DNA of 61,539 nt from Oscillospiraceae bacterium (GCA_020025655.1 JAHHRR010000005.1:1-61539); one strand, 5' to 3'; numbered from the stretch's first letter, positions 40,648 to 49,652 are shown. The notes: generated by a model from the sequence alone, not told the origin. Numbers and translations are program-made.

Positions 40648-40996
40648 CTTTTTCCTCAATCTCCAGAGAGTTAATTATCTCATTTATATGAGCGCCGTAT
40701 TCAATACTGTGGTCCAGTTCAAAAATAAGCTCCGGAGTGTAGCGCAGCTTCATATGGTTTGCAAGTTCCTTTCTCAGCCAGCCGGAAGCGGATTTAAGGC
40801 CTTTCTTAAATTCCTTTTCATCCTTGAGGCCGAGCACGGAAAGCCAGATTTTGGAATAGCGCAGATCGCCTGTGGTTTCAACTCTTGTGACGCTTATCAT
40901 GCCCTGCTGTACACGGGGATCCTTAACCTCACGGAGAAGATTTGAAATCACAAACTGTATATCATCATTTGTTCTTGCTAATTTATTTGATGCCAT
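40640..40996 (-). CDS. rbfA: Ribosome-binding factor A
   Basis: A 118-residue KH-like protein needed for 16S rRNA maturation and cold growth. The signature KDPRVQQGMISVTRVETTGDLRYSKIW is outlined by positions 22-48, and the C-terminus has RYTPELIFELDHSIEYGAHI. GAGG lies seven bases before ATG 40996. A strong terminator-like hairpin lies immediately upstream, between infB and this gene. Confidence 0.97.
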   Translation of the reverse strand: MASNKLARTNDDIQFVISNLLREVKDPRVQQGMISVTRVETTGDLRYSKIWLSVLGLKDEKEFKKGLKSASGWLRKELANHMKLRYTPELIFELDHSIEYGAHINEIINSLEIEEKDE

Positions 40997-41019
40997 AGTA
41001 ATACCTCATTTTTAAAAAA

Positions 41020-41045
41020 GCGGGCACTTAATTAAAAGCGCCCGC
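41020..41045 (-). terminator. Intrinsic terminator inside the operon, between infB and rbfA
   Basis: A 10-bp stem on the minus strand (GCGGGCGCTT / AAGTGCCCGC, one G-T pair) with loop TTAATT is followed directly by TTTTTT (41019-41014). The rbfA ribosome binding site starts a few bases later. It should lower expression of rbfA-nrnA-truB-ribF relative to infB. Confidence 0.85.
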
Positions 41046-41089
41046 ATTGGTTTAAAGGCGGAAGGCTGTACAGCCTTATCCTGTGACGC

Positions 41090-43501
41090 TTAGTTAATCT
41101 GCTCCATTACGAAGCACTCAATTACGTCGCCTATCTTAATATCATTGAACTTTTCTACCTGCATACCGCATTCGTAGCCGGAAGCAACTTCCTTAACGTC
41201 ATCCTTGAAGCGGCGCAGAGATGCAAGCTCACCCTCGTGGATAACCACGTTGTCACGCAGAACACGGACAGAGCAGCCACGCTGAATCTTACCGTCAACG
41301 CAGTAGCATCCGCATACAGTGCCGACCTTGGAAACCTTATAGGTTTCTCTTACCTCGGCATGACCGATAAGAGCTTCTCTGTACTTAGGTGCAAGCATTC
41401 CCTTAAGAGCAGCTTCAACCTCGTTTATGCAGTCATAGATAACTCTGTACATACGCATATCAACATTGCTTCTGTTAGCAACGTCTCTTGCAGCGTTATC
41501 AGGACGTACGTTAAAGCCTACAACAATAGCATCGGAGGTAGCAGCAAGCATAACATCGCTCTCGTTGATAGCACCGACACCGCTGTGAATAACCTTAACA
41601 CGGACTTCCTCGTTGGAAAGCTTCTCCAGAGAGGACTTAACAGCCTCGGCGGAGCCCTGAACGTCAGCTTTAACGATAATGTTAAGAGACTTCATTTCAC
41701 CGGCCTGAATCTGGCTGAACAGATCCTCAAGGCTTACCTTCTTATTGGAGTTATTGCCGCTGTTTGCAATCTGGGCACGACGCTCTTCTGCAAGCTCTCT
41801 TGCCATACGCTCGTCGTCAACTGCGTTGAAGGTATCGCCGGCCTTGGGAACTTCGCTGAGTCCGGAAATTTCGACAGGGGTAGAAGGACCTGCATCGGTA
41901 ATTCTCTGTCCCTTATCATTTATCATAGTACGGACACGGCCTACTGCGGTGCCTGCTATGATTATATCGCCCATATGAAGAGTACCGTTCTGAACAAGAA
42001 CAGTCATGATAGGACCTCTGCCCTTATCAAGTCTTGCCTCAATTACTGTACCCTTTGCAGCTCTGTCAGGATTTGCCTTGAGCTCCTGAACCTCAGCGAG
42101 AACTGCCAGGTTTTCAAGCAGATCTTCAATACCGATACGCTTCTTTGCAGAGATCGGGCAGACAATGGTGTCGCCGCCCCACTCTTCGGGAACAAGCTCA
42201 TATTCGGTGAGCTGCTGCTTTATACGCTCAATATTTGCACCAACTGCATCAATCTTATTGATAGCAACAACAACCGGAATACCGGCAGCCTTTGCGTGGT
42301 TTATACTCTCAACAGTCTGAGGCATAATACCGTCATCAGCAGCTACAACAAGAATTGCAATATCAGTTACCATTGCGCCACGGGCACGCATGGAGGTAAA
42401 TGCTTCATGACCGGGGGTATCAAGGAAGGTAATGGGCTTACCGCCGATCTGAACAGTGTATGCACCGATATGCTGGGTAATACCGCCGGCCTCACCGGAG
42501 GCAACATTTGCATTTCTGATGCAGTCCAGAAGAGAGGTCTTACCGTGGTCAACGTGACCCATAACTACAACGACAGGAGCTCTGGGAACCAGATCCTCCT
42601 CCTTATCCTCGTGGTCGTCAATGAGCTTCTCTTCAACTGTTACGATAACTTCCTTTTCGACCTTGCAGCCCAGTTCCATAGCAACCAGTGCAGCAGTATC
42701 ATAGTCGATTACATCGGAAACGCTTGCGAAAACGCCAAGCTTAATAAGCTGTTTTATAACCTCGGAAGCAGTCTTTTTCATTCTGACTGCCAGATCACCG
42801 ACGCTTATCTCGTCGGGAATTTCGACCTTCAGCTGCTGCTTTCTTGCAATTTCAAGCTGAAGACGGTTCATCTTATCCTTCTCTTCCTGACGGCGCTTTG
42901 CAGAGGAGCTCTGAGCATTCTGGCGCTGCTTGGAACGGGAGGTAATCTTCTCCTTATGAACGTGTTTGAAGTTGTTGCCGCCGCTCTCGCCGGCCATATC
43001 CTCAAACTTCTCATTATACTTTTCAATGTTTACAGATGCGCCGCCGTGAGTATCGACAATGCGCTTTTCTGCAACACGTCTGGGCTGATGAGTAGTATTC
43101 TTCTTTTCAGTTTTTGCCTGCTCGGCATGAGTGGGAGCAGTTCTCTCGCTGCTCTTATTATTGCTTCTTTCCACGCTCTTATCACCGTTTCTCTTATCGT
43201 TACTGTGACCTGCATTATTTTTATTTTCTGCGGGTTTTTTCTGGTTGGGTTTATTTTCGCTGTTTGCTTTAGGCTCAGTTTTGTCGCTGTCCTTTGCATT
43301 GGTATTAAAGACCTCAGCCAGGCTTTCCACCTGATTATGCTGTGTCATATATTCAAAAATAACATCCAGTTCGTTATTTTCAAGGACCTGCATATGGTTC
43401 TTTGGAGGTGCGATATACTTGGTAAGGATTTCGGAAATATCCTTTGACGTAACATTAAAATCCTTTGCCACCTCGTGGATTCTGTACTTTATCATGCTCA
43501 T
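41090..43501 (-). CDS. infB: Translation initiation factor IF-2
   Basis: An 803-residue GTPase that brings initiator tRNA to the 30S subunit. The N-terminal IF2_N segment (IKYRIHEVAKDFNVTSKDI) is followed by a long Lys/Asn/Glu-rich linker (about 70-200) and a second IF2_N domain (SVGDLAVRMKKTASEVIKQL). The G domain has GHVDHGKTSLLD, DTPGHEAFTSMRARG and INKID; domains II-IV follow. GGAGG eight bases before ATG 43501 supports this start, which overlaps the ylxQ stop by four bases. Confidence 0.97.
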   Translation of the reverse strand: MSMIKYRIHEVAKDFNVTSKDISEILTKYIAPPKNHMQVLENNELDVIFEYMTQHNQVESLAEVFNTNAKDSDKTEPKANSENKPNQKKPAENKNNAGHSNDKRNGDKSVERSNNKSSERTAPTHAEQAKTEKKNTTHQPRRVAEKRIVDTHGGASVNIEKYNEKFEDMAGESGGNNFKHVHKEKITSRSKQRQNAQSSSAKRRQEEKDKMNRLQLEIARKQQLKVEIPDEISVGDLAVRMKKTASEVIKQLIKLGVFASVSDVIDYDTAALVAMELGCKVEKEVIVTVEEKLIDDHEDKEEDLVPRAPVVVVMGHVDHGKTSLLDCIRNANVASGEAGGITQHIGAYTVQIGGKPITFLDTPGHEAFTSMRARGAMVTDIAILVVAADDGIMPQTVESINHAKAAGIPVVVAINKIDAVGANIERIKQQLTEYELVPEEWGGDTIVCPISAKKRIGIEDLLENLAVLAEVQELKANPDRAAKGTVIEARLDKGRGPIMTVLVQNGTLHMGDIIIAGTAVGRVRTMINDKGQRITDAGPSTPVEISGLSEVPKAGDTFNAVDDERMARELAEERRAQIANSGNNSNKKVSLEDLFSQIQAGEMKSLNIIVKADVQGSAEAVKSSLEKLSNEEVRVKVIHSGVGAINESDVMLAATSDAIVVGFNVRPDNAARDVANRSNVDMRMYRVIYDCINEVEAALKGMLAPKYREALIGHAEVRETYKVSKVGTVCGCYCVDGKIQRGCSVRVLRDNVVIHEGELASLRRFKDDVKEVASGYECGMQVEKFNDIKIGDVIECFVMEQIN

Positions 43502-43932
43502 GCTTTAGTCCTCCTTTTTCCAATCTGCTTTTTCCTCTCCCTGGCTGCTGCGCCGTTTTTACGCCGCTCAGCCTTCTCACTGCGTTTTTGAAGCTCCTGC
43601 GCTGTTTCAGTGTATTTTTCACTGTCCATTGCCACAAGTATCTTCAGAAGTGCATTTGAAAAGCCCATATCTGTTATGGCTGCCATGGAGCAGCCGTTAA
43701 GGCCTAAAGCTGCTGCAAGCTCCGCCTTTGTAAAAGGCAGTTCCACAGTCAGAACTCTCTTCCCTATGGTGAAGCCCTCCGCTCTGTGTCTTGCATTTTC
43801 TGAGGCATCCGCTGCAATGAGCAGCAGCTTTGCCTTGCCTGCTTTCACAGTTGCACCGGTATTAAGCTCACCAACAGATACAGCATTTGCTCTGCGCATA
43901 AGGCCAAGGAGATTGAGCGCTTTTTCTCTCAT
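43498..43932 (-). CDS. L7Ae/L30e-family RNA-binding protein (YlxQ-like)
   Basis: A 144-residue protein. The first 100 residues form an L7Ae-type fold (LLGLMRRANAVSVGELNTGATVKAGK in outline, then LLLIAADASENARHRAE). The tail is very basic (RKNGAAARERKKQIGKRRTKA, positions 123-144). It likely binds kink-turn RNA at the ribosome. It overlaps ylxR and infB by four bases each, in the standard position between them. Confidence 0.9.
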   Translation of the reverse strand: MREKALNLLGLMRRANAVSVGELNTGATVKAGKAKLLLIAADASENARHRAEGFTIGKRVLTVELPFTKAELAAALGLNGCSMAAITDMGFSNALLKILVAMDSEKYTETAQELQKRSEKAERRKNGAAARERKKQIGKRRTKA

Positions 43933-44195
43933 TCACCGGCCTCCATTTCCTCGTTTAATCTGGCATAAATTTCCTCGGGAATCTGAGCTGAAAAGGCTCT
44001 TTCAAGAGCCCTTGATTTGGTCGCTCTCCTGAGGCATTCAGGACAGGGACAGATGTATGCGCCCCGTCCGTTCTTTTTGCCTTTAAAATCAAGGCTTATC
44101 TCTCCTTCCGGAGATTTAACTACCCTGATAAGTTCCTTTTTGGGTTTCATCTCACGGCAGCCAAGACACTGCCGCATTGGTATCTTATTCGGCAT
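43929..44195 (-). CDS. ylxR: YlxR-family RNA-binding protein
   Basis: An 88-residue DUF448 protein with the signature PMRQCLGCREMKPKKELIRV and GRGAYICPCPECLRRA. Bacillus YlxR has been linked to RNase P and to global regulation. ATG 44195 follows AAAGGAGG with eight-base spacing; a longer frame overlapping nusA is rejected. Confidence 0.93.
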   Translation of the reverse strand: MPNKIPMRQCLGCREMKPKKELIRVVKSPEGEISLDFKGKKNGRGAYICPCPECLRRATKSRALERAFSAQIPEEIYARLNEEMEAGE

Positions 44196-44229
44196 AGCTG
44201 CCGCCTCCTTTATAAGGATATTTAAGCTC

Positions 44230-45294
44230 TTAAAGCTCAGTCTCTGCCTCGGACTCGGGCTTAATGTCAATCTTGAAGCCGGTAAGCTTTGCAGCAAGTC
44301 TTGCGTTCTGGCCTTCCTTGCCGATTGCAAGGGAGAGCTGAGAATCAGGAACTATTGCACGGCAGCTCTTGCCGTCTTCAAGCATGGTAACGGAAATAAC
44401 CTCAGAGGGAGAAAGTGCTGCTGCAACATACTCCTCGGGATTTTCGCTGTACTTGATAATATCTATCTTCTCGCCGCCCAGCTCTTCAACGATTCCGGCA
44501 ACTCTGCCGCCCTTGGGGCCGACGCAGGCGCCGATAGGATCAACATTTGCATCCTCGGACCAGACAGCCATCTTGGTGCGGCTGCCTGCCTCACGGGCGA
44601 TGGACTTGATTTCAACGGTTCCGTCATAGATTTCGGGAACCTCAAGCTCGAACAGACGCTTTACAAGGCCGGGGTGGGTACGGGAAATGAGAACCTGAGG
44701 TCCTCTTGTGGAATTTCTGACCTCGACAACATAAACCTTGATTCTATCGCCCTCGTTGAGAACTTCGGTCTTGATTCTCTCGTTGGGAGAGAGCATGGCC
44801 TCAGTGTATTCTGAATTGGAGGCAATGCGGATGGAGACACTGCCGGTTCTGGGCTCGATGTGAGAAACGATACCGGTTAAAATCTCATGCTCCTTAGAGG
44901 TGAACTCTTCATATATAATTCCACGTTCTGCCTCTCTGATACCCTGAATAATAACCTGCTTTGCAGCCTGAGCAGCAATGCGGCCGAACTTTTTAGTCTC
45001 AACGGGAACAGCAATAATATTGCCGATCTTTGCACGACGGCTCAGCTTTCTTGCAGCTTCGAGGTTGATCTGGGTTTCAGGGAACTCAACTTCATCAACG
45101 ATTTCCTTGTTGACATTCATCTCGATGCGCTTTTTCTCTTCGTCAAGAATGATCTCGACGTTTTCCTCGCACTCGGGATTGTCACGGCGGAAAGCAGCCA
45201 GCATAGCCTGCTTTATTTTATCGTACATATATTCTCTGGGAATTCCCTTTTCAGCTTCTATATCTGCAACTGCTTCAAAAAATTCTGCGTTCAT
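44230..45294 (-). CDS. nusA: Transcription termination/antitermination factor NusA
   Basis: A 354-residue RNA polymerase-binding factor. Domains in order are the N-terminal RNAP-binding region (FFEAVADIEAEKGIPREYMYD), S1 (about 135-200), KH1 (SIAREAGSRTKMAVWS, GACVGPKGGRV) and KH2 (AIGKEGQNARLAAKLTG). It lacks acidic repeats, as in Firmicutes. ATG 45294 is preferred because GGAGATTATGAA precedes it. It is second in the operon after rimP. Confidence 0.97.
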   Translation of the reverse strand: MNAEFFEAVADIEAEKGIPREYMYDKIKQAMLAAFRRDNPECEENVEIILDEEKKRIEMNVNKEIVDEVEFPETQINLEAARKLSRRAKIGNIIAVPVETKKFGRIAAQAAKQVIIQGIREAERGIIYEEFTSKEHEILTGIVSHIEPRTGSVSIRIASNSEYTEAMLSPNERIKTEVLNEGDRIKVYVVEVRNSTRGPQVLISRTHPGLVKRLFELEVPEIYDGTVEIKSIAREAGSRTKMAVWSEDANVDPIGACVGPKGGRVAGIVEELGGEKIDIIKYSENPEEYVAAALSPSEVISVTMLEDGKSCRAIVPDSQLSLAIGKEGQNARLAAKLTGFKIDIKPESEAETEL

Positions 45295-45324
45295 TTCATA
45301 ATCTCCATTCAAGCTTTATACTAT

Positions 45325-45780
45325 TTATATTGAAACATGAAGTTTTACCATAGCAATGTCTGCCTTGGTAAATGTCATAAGATTATCTCCGGCTTTGATT
45401 TCCACGTCACCCTGATTATAGGAGACGAGACTGCCGACAAAGGCCTTACTGCCGTTCACTGCTTTATACAGCTTTACCTCAACCTCGCTGCCCATAAACT
45501 GCTCAAAATCAGACGGGCGCTTCAGTTCACGCTCTGCACCGGCAGAACCAACTTCAAAAATATAGCTGTCGGGAATGGGGTCGGCCTCATCAAGCATCGG
45601 ATCAAGTCTGCGGCTGATTTTCTCGCAGTCCTCAATACCGACTCCGCCTTCTTTATCAATATAGATTCGCAGATACCAGTCGCCTGCTTCACGAACGTAC
45701 TCAACGTCCCAGAGTCTGCATCCTTCTTCTTCGATTACCGGTCTGGCCAGCTCACTTACTTTTTCACTGATTTTACTCAT
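45325..45780 (-). CDS. rimP: Ribosome maturation factor RimP
   Basis: A 151-residue 30S assembly factor. It shows LWDVEYVREAGDWYLRIYID, IEDCEKISRRLDPMLDEAD and FEVGSAGAERELKRPSDF (canonical EVSSPGLERPL); the C-terminal SH3-like domain follows. GGAAGTGAG precedes the ATG. It is the first gene of the nusA-infB operon and is preceded by an attenuator. Confidence 0.95.
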   Translation of the reverse strand: MSKISEKVSELARPVIEEEGCRLWDVEYVREAGDWYLRIYIDKEGGVGIEDCEKISRRLDPMLDEADPIPDSYIFEVGSAGAERELKRPSDFEQFMGSEVEVKLYKAVNGSKAFVGSLVSYNQGDVEIKAGDNLMTFTKADIAMVKLHVSI

Positions 45781-45826
45781 TTTAGCTCACTTCCAAATTT
45801 TAACTGATGTAAAAGTCTCGCAAAAA

Positions 45827-45849
45827 AGAGTGGGCCGTTGACCCACTCT
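45827..45849 (-). terminator. Leader attenuator of the rimP-nusA operon
   Basis: An 8-bp stem (AGAGTGGG / CCCACTCT) on the minus strand with tail TTTTTTGC lies in the 90-base leader between promoter and rimP. In Bacillus subtilis NusA-stimulated termination in the equivalent leader gives autoregulation. Confidence 0.85.
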
Positions 45850-45876
45850 GACTTAATCATAATCCTTACTATTGGT

Positions 45877-45905
45877 ATAATAGCACTATATCCATTGATT
45901 TGCAA
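45877..45905 (-). promoter_or_regulatory. Promoter of the rimP-nusA-infB operon
   Basis: The minus strand has TTGCAA (45905-45900), 17 bases ending TGC, then TATTAT (45882-45877), an extended -10. The start is near 45870. Confidence 0.8.
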
Positions 45906-46009
45906 GTATTTTTTGCCAGTTTGCATTTAATCCCATGAGTTTTATTATATTTTCTTCACATACTGGCGGCGGGCTGCGAACAGTTTAGTTGAATATCAGT
46001 CTTTTAACC

Positions 46010-46038
46010 TTGCAATATGTCTCTGCTTGTGGTAAACT
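46010..46038 (+). promoter_or_regulatory. Promoter of the sugar kinase gene
   Basis: TTGCAA (46010-46015), 17 bases, TAAACT (46033-46038). The roughly 90-base leader holds an inverted repeat CCCCGC/GCGGGG around 46069-46093, followed by ATTTTAA, a weak attenuator candidate. Confidence 0.6.
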
Positions 46039-46133
46039 GTCTGCGTTTGTTTAAACGGCACATTCAGTCCCCGCTTTTTTAAAATATGCGGGGATTTTAA
46101 CTGTTTATTATATCCCTATTGGAGGTACCCGGC

Positions 46134-47231
46134 TTGAACTGTTCAACCCCCGAAGAATTATCCAGAGTATGCGATGAATTTTGCATTAAGGGTCGTTTCG
46201 ATTCATTTGAAGAGATGAAGCAAGGCAATGTTAACCGGACATACAAGGTTAATTTTGAGCGTGAGGACGGCTCTTTTAAATCATATATGGTTCAGCGGCT
46301 TAACACCTATGTTTTCGAGCATCCCATACAGGTAATGGATAATATTGATCTTGTTACCGAGCATATAAGAGCAAAAAATACCGGCAAACACGCTCTGCAT
46401 TTTCATCATACCAAAGAGAGAAACACCTACGTTATAGATGAATGCGGTTTCTGGCGCTTATTCAATTTCATTCCGTCAAAGACCTATGATATATGCAGCG
46501 ACCTGAATGTTATCCGCAGTGCTGGCAACGCATTCGGTGAGTTTCAGATGCTTTTGAGCGATTTCGACGCAAGTCTCCTTTATGAGACTATTCCTCATTT
46601 CCATGACACAGAAAAGCGTTACGAGTCCTTAATCAGCGACATAGAAAAAGACCCGTGTCTTAAAGTTCAGTCTGTAAAAGAGGAAATTGACTGGCTTCTT
46701 TCCGTTAAGGATCAGGCCTGCGTCCTCACCAGAGCCTACAAAGACGGCAAGCTCCCCCTTCGTGTCACTCACAACGACACAAAGATAAACAACGTGCTTT
46801 TTGACAAGGACGGTACCGAAGCTTTGGTGGTAATTGACCTTGACACTGTTATGCCCGGTCTTGTAGGCAATGACTTCGGTGATGCAATCCGCTTCGCTGC
46901 AAATAAAGTGGTTGAGGACAGTGAGGATTCCGATAAAGCCGGCATCAACATGGATGTCTTTAAGGCTTTCAGTGACGGTTTTCTCTCTCAGACTGCAAAA
47001 ACACTGACTGCAAATGAAATAAGCACTCTTGCAATCAGCTGTTTTGATATGAGCTGTGAGCTTGCAACCCGTTTTCTTGATGACTACATACTGGGCAGCC
47101 CCTATTTCAAGATAAAGTATGCAGAACACAATCTTGTTCGTGCCCGCTGCCAGATTGCCCTTGCAAAAGATATGCTCAGGCATCTTGATGAAATGAACGA
47201 TATTGTGCTGTCTTATGCAGCAAAGGGCTGA
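46134..47231 (+). CDS. Phosphotransferase-family sugar kinase, NahK-like (N-acetylhexosamine 1-kinase)
   Basis: A 365-residue kinase of the aminoglycoside phosphotransferase fold. The catalytic loop is VTHNDTKINNVLFD, the Mg site VVIDLDTVMPG; the N-lobe shows MKQGNVNRTYKV and MVQRLNTYVF. The HNDTKxNN loop and the length match N-acetylhexosamine 1-kinase of Bifidobacterium, which phosphorylates GlcNAc/GalNAc at C1 in lacto-N-biose and mucin glycan use. No phosphorylase is adjacent, so substrate remains uncertain. The start is TTG 46134, because GGAGG lies eight bases upstream. It is monocistronic. Confidence 0.85.
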   Translation: MNCSTPEELSRVCDEFCIKGRFDSFEEMKQGNVNRTYKVNFEREDGSFKSYMVQRLNTYVFEHPIQVMDNIDLVTEHIRAKNTGKHALHFHHTKERNTYVIDECGFWRLFNFIPSKTYDICSDLNVIRSAGNAFGEFQMLLSDFDASLLYETIPHFHDTEKRYESLISDIEKDPCLKVQSVKEEIDWLLSVKDQACVLTRAYKDGKLPLRVTHNDTKINNVLFDKDGTEALVVIDLDTVMPGLVGNDFGDAIRFAANKVVEDSEDSDKAGINMDVFKAFSDGFLSQTAKTLTANEISTLAISCFDMSCELATRFLDDYILGSPYFKIKYAEHNLVRARCQIALAKDMLRHLDEMNDIVLSYAAKG

Positions 47232-47248
47232 TTCTTTCTATAACTTAA

Positions 47249-47277
47249 ATAACCCGTCGGATATGCCGACGGGTTAT
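47249..47277. terminator. Bidirectional terminator (sugar kinase / polysaccharide cluster)
   Basis: A 12-bp stem (ATAACCCGTCGG / CCGACGGGTTAT) with a five-base loop has plus tail TTTTATA and minus tail TTAAGTTAT. It closes both the kinase gene and the leftward polysaccharide cluster. Confidence 0.9.
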
Positions 47278-47324
47278 TTTTATACTTATAATTTAGTTTT
47301 CAAATGCAGCAGGCACTGATTAAA

Positions 47325-48563
47325 TCAGTCTCTGCGGAAAAGGTCTCTGGTGTAAACCTTGTCCTGAACATCATCAAGGCAGGAATTGTATCTGTTTGCA
47401 ATAATTGCATCACTCTCAGCCTTGAAACGCTCCAGATCATTTACAACTTCGCTGCCGAAGAAGGTCTCGCCGTCATTGAGAGTAGGTTCATAGATAATAA
47501 CAGTTGCGCCCTTTGCCTTTATGCGCTTCATTACACCCTGAATACTGCTCTGACGGAAGTTGTCGCTGCCGGTTTTCATGGTAAGTCTGTAAACACCTAC
47601 AACAACCTTTTTCTCCTGAGCTCTGTCAAACTCGTTGTCATCGTCGTATCCATAGTAGCCTGCCATCTGAAGAACTCTGTCTGCAATAAAGGTCTTGCGG
47701 GTTCTGTTTGACTCAACAATAGCAGACATCATGTTCTGGGGAACATCCTCATAGTTTGCAAGAAGCTGCTTTGTATCCTTGGGCAGGCAGTAGCCGCCGT
47801 AACCGAAGCTGGGGTTATTGTAATGAGTACCGATACGGGGATCAAGGCATACGCCCTCAATAATCTGTCTGGTGTCAAGGCCTTTCATCTCTGCATAGGT
47901 ATCAAGCTCATTAAAATAGGATACTCTCAGTGCAAGATATGTATTGGCAAAAAGCTTGACTGCCTCTGCCTCGGTAAAGCCCATAAAGAGAGTGTCGATG
48001 TTCTCTTTGATTGCACCTTCCTGAAGAAGCTCTGCAAACTTATGTGCTGCATTCACCAGCTTCTCGTCGTTCATATCGGTACCGACAATAATACGGCTGG
48101 GATACAGATTATCATAAAGTGCCTTGGATTCACGCAGGAATTCGGGGCTGAAGATGATATTTTTGCAATTATACTTTTCTCTGATGCTCTTGGTGTAGCC
48201 CACGGGAATGGTGGATTTAATAACCATTATTGCCTCAGGTGCATACTGCATAACAAGCTCGATTACCTCTTCAACAGCAGAGGTATCGAAGAAGTTTTTC
48301 TTGCTGTCATAGTTTGTAGGAGTTGCAATAACAACAAACTCTGCGCCTGTATAGGCTTTCTCGGCATCAGTAGTTGCGGTAAGGTCAAGATTCTTTTCCG
48401 CAAGGTACTTTTCGATATAATCATCCTGAATAGGAGATTTGTGATTGTTAATGAGGTCGGCTTTTGCCTGTGTTCTGTTTACAGCAACAACCTGATTGTG
48501 CTGTGCAAGCAATGTTGCAATAGAAAGTCCGACATATCCTGTTCCGGCAACTGCAATTTTCAT
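47325..48563 (-). CDS. UDP-glucose 6-dehydrogenase (HasB type)
   Basis: A 412-residue enzyme that oxidises UDP-glucose to UDP-glucuronic acid. It has the NAD site MKIAVAGTGYVGLSIA, IATPTNYDSK, STIPVGYTKSIREKY, FSPEFLRESKALYDNL, EAEAVKLFANTYLALR and catalytic cysteine in FGYGGYCLPKDTKQL. Its length and motifs closely follow the streptococcal HasB group. It is the last gene of the polysaccharide cluster and supplies a uronic acid precursor. AAAGGA precedes the ATG. Confidence 0.93.
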   Translation of the reverse strand: MKIAVAGTGYVGLSIATLLAQHNQVVAVNRTQAKADLINNHKSPIQDDYIEKYLAEKNLDLTATTDAEKAYTGAEFVVIATPTNYDSKKNFFDTSAVEEVIELVMQYAPEAIMVIKSTIPVGYTKSIREKYNCKNIIFSPEFLRESKALYDNLYPSRIIVGTDMNDEKLVNAAHKFAELLQEGAIKENIDTLFMGFTEAEAVKLFANTYLALRVSYFNELDTYAEMKGLDTRQIIEGVCLDPRIGTHYNNPSFGYGGYCLPKDTKQLLANYEDVPQNMMSAIVESNRTRKTFIADRVLQMAGYYGYDDDNEFDRAQEKKVVVGVYRLTMKTGSDNFRQSSIQGVMKRIKAKGATVIIYEPTLNDGETFFGSEVVNDLERFKAESDAIIANRYNSCLDDVQDKVYTRDLFRRD

Positions 48564-48590
48564 GTTCTATTCCTTTCCGGCTGTTTAAAA

Positions 48591-49652
48591 TCAGAGTTTT
48601 TTCCAGTCTGCAAGCTGGTCACGAACGTACTCGGTTCCGAGTATTTTATTTATAGTGCCTTCAACATCAAGTCTTGTTGTATTGTGGCTGGTGTAAGATT
48701 CCTCAGTCTGAGTAACAGAGCCATAGGTCGCAAGGAACTGGTCATAGTTCAGGCTGCGCTCATCGGGTGTAACTCTGAAGTAGTCGCCCATATCCTCAGC
48801 TCGAACACGCTCTTCTCTTGTGAGCAGAGTCTCATACAGCTTTTCGCCGTGACGTGCGCCGATTACCTTCACGCCGGTATCACCGAACAGACGGCGGACT
48901 GCCTGTCCCAGAACATCAATGGTGCTGGCATCGGACTTCTGAACAAAAAGATCACCGGGTTTTGCGTGCTCAAACGCAAACATAACCAGATCAACTGCTT
49001 CGTCAAGGTTCATAAGGAATCTTGTCATTGCAGGGTCGGTTATTGTAATGGGGTTGCCTGATTTGATCTGCTCGATAAACAGAGGAATAATTGAACCACG
49101 GCTGCACATTACGTTGCCGTATCTTGTGCAGGAAATTATGGTGCCGCCTCTTTCCTCAGCTCTGCGGGCATTGGCTCTGATGACTTTTTCCATCATTGCC
49201 TTGGAAATACCCATTGCATTTATAGGATAGGCAGCCTTATCGGTAGAAAGGCAGACAACATTCTTTACCTTTGCGGCTATTGCTGCGTTAAGCATATTGT
49301 CAGTACCTATAATATTGGTTCTGACTGCCTCCATGGGGAAGAACTCGCAGGAAGGAACCTGCTTGAGAGCGGCGGCGTGGAAGATGAAGTCTACACCCTC
49401 AACAGCATCTCTTATGGAGTCGATATTGCGGACATCGCCGATGTAGAAGCGTACCTTTTCGGCGTGATCAGGATACTTTTTCTGGAGCTCATGTCTGAGA
49501 TCGTCCTGCTTTTTCTCATCTCTTGAGAAAATACGAATTTCCTTTATTTCGGAAGTAAGGAATCTTTTCAGCACAGTGGTGCCGAAGGAGCCTGTACCGC
49601 CTGTAATCATAAGAGTTTTACCCTTAAAGTATTCCGGTGAATTATTAGCCAT
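48591..49652 (-). CDS. UDP-GlcNAc 4,6-dehydratase/epimerase, CapE/WbjB type
   Basis: A 353-residue short-chain dehydrogenase-like enzyme. It has TGGTGSFGTTVLKRF (NAD), FSRDEKKQDD, AALKQVPSCEFFP, STDKAAYPINAMGISKAMM with the MxxxK catalytic set, CTRYGNVMCSRGSIIPLF and MTRFLMNLDEAV; the tail GARHGEKLYETLLTREE and EDMGDYFRV is typical of CapE. CapE inverts C5 and dehydrates UDP-GlcNAc, the first step to UDP-L-FucNAc or related 2,6-dideoxy sugars. The usual partners CapF and CapG are not in this window. AAGGATG precedes the ATG. Confidence 0.9.
   Translation of the reverse strand: MANNSPEYFKGKTLMITGGTGSFGTTVLKRFLTSEIKEIRIFSRDEKKQDDLRHELQKKYPDHAEKVRFYIGDVRNIDSIRDAVEGVDFIFHAAALKQVPSCEFFPMEAVRTNIIGTDNMLNAAIAAKVKNVVCLSTDKAAYPINAMGISKAMMEKVIRANARRAEERGGTIISCTRYGNVMCSRGSIIPLFIEQIKSGNPITITDPAMTRFLMNLDEAVDLVMFAFEHAKPGDLFVQKSDASTIDVLGQAVRRLFGDTGVKVIGARHGEKLYETLLTREERVRAEDMGDYFRVTPDERSLNYDQFLATYGSVTQTEESYTSHNTTRLDVEGTINKILGTEYVRDQLADWKKL

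Noticed and set aside
41237..43447. 736-codon open frame on the plus strand opposite infB
   Set aside because: It is an antisense shadow of a gene with all IF-2 motifs; the translation is a low-complexity mix of Asn, Leu and Cys.
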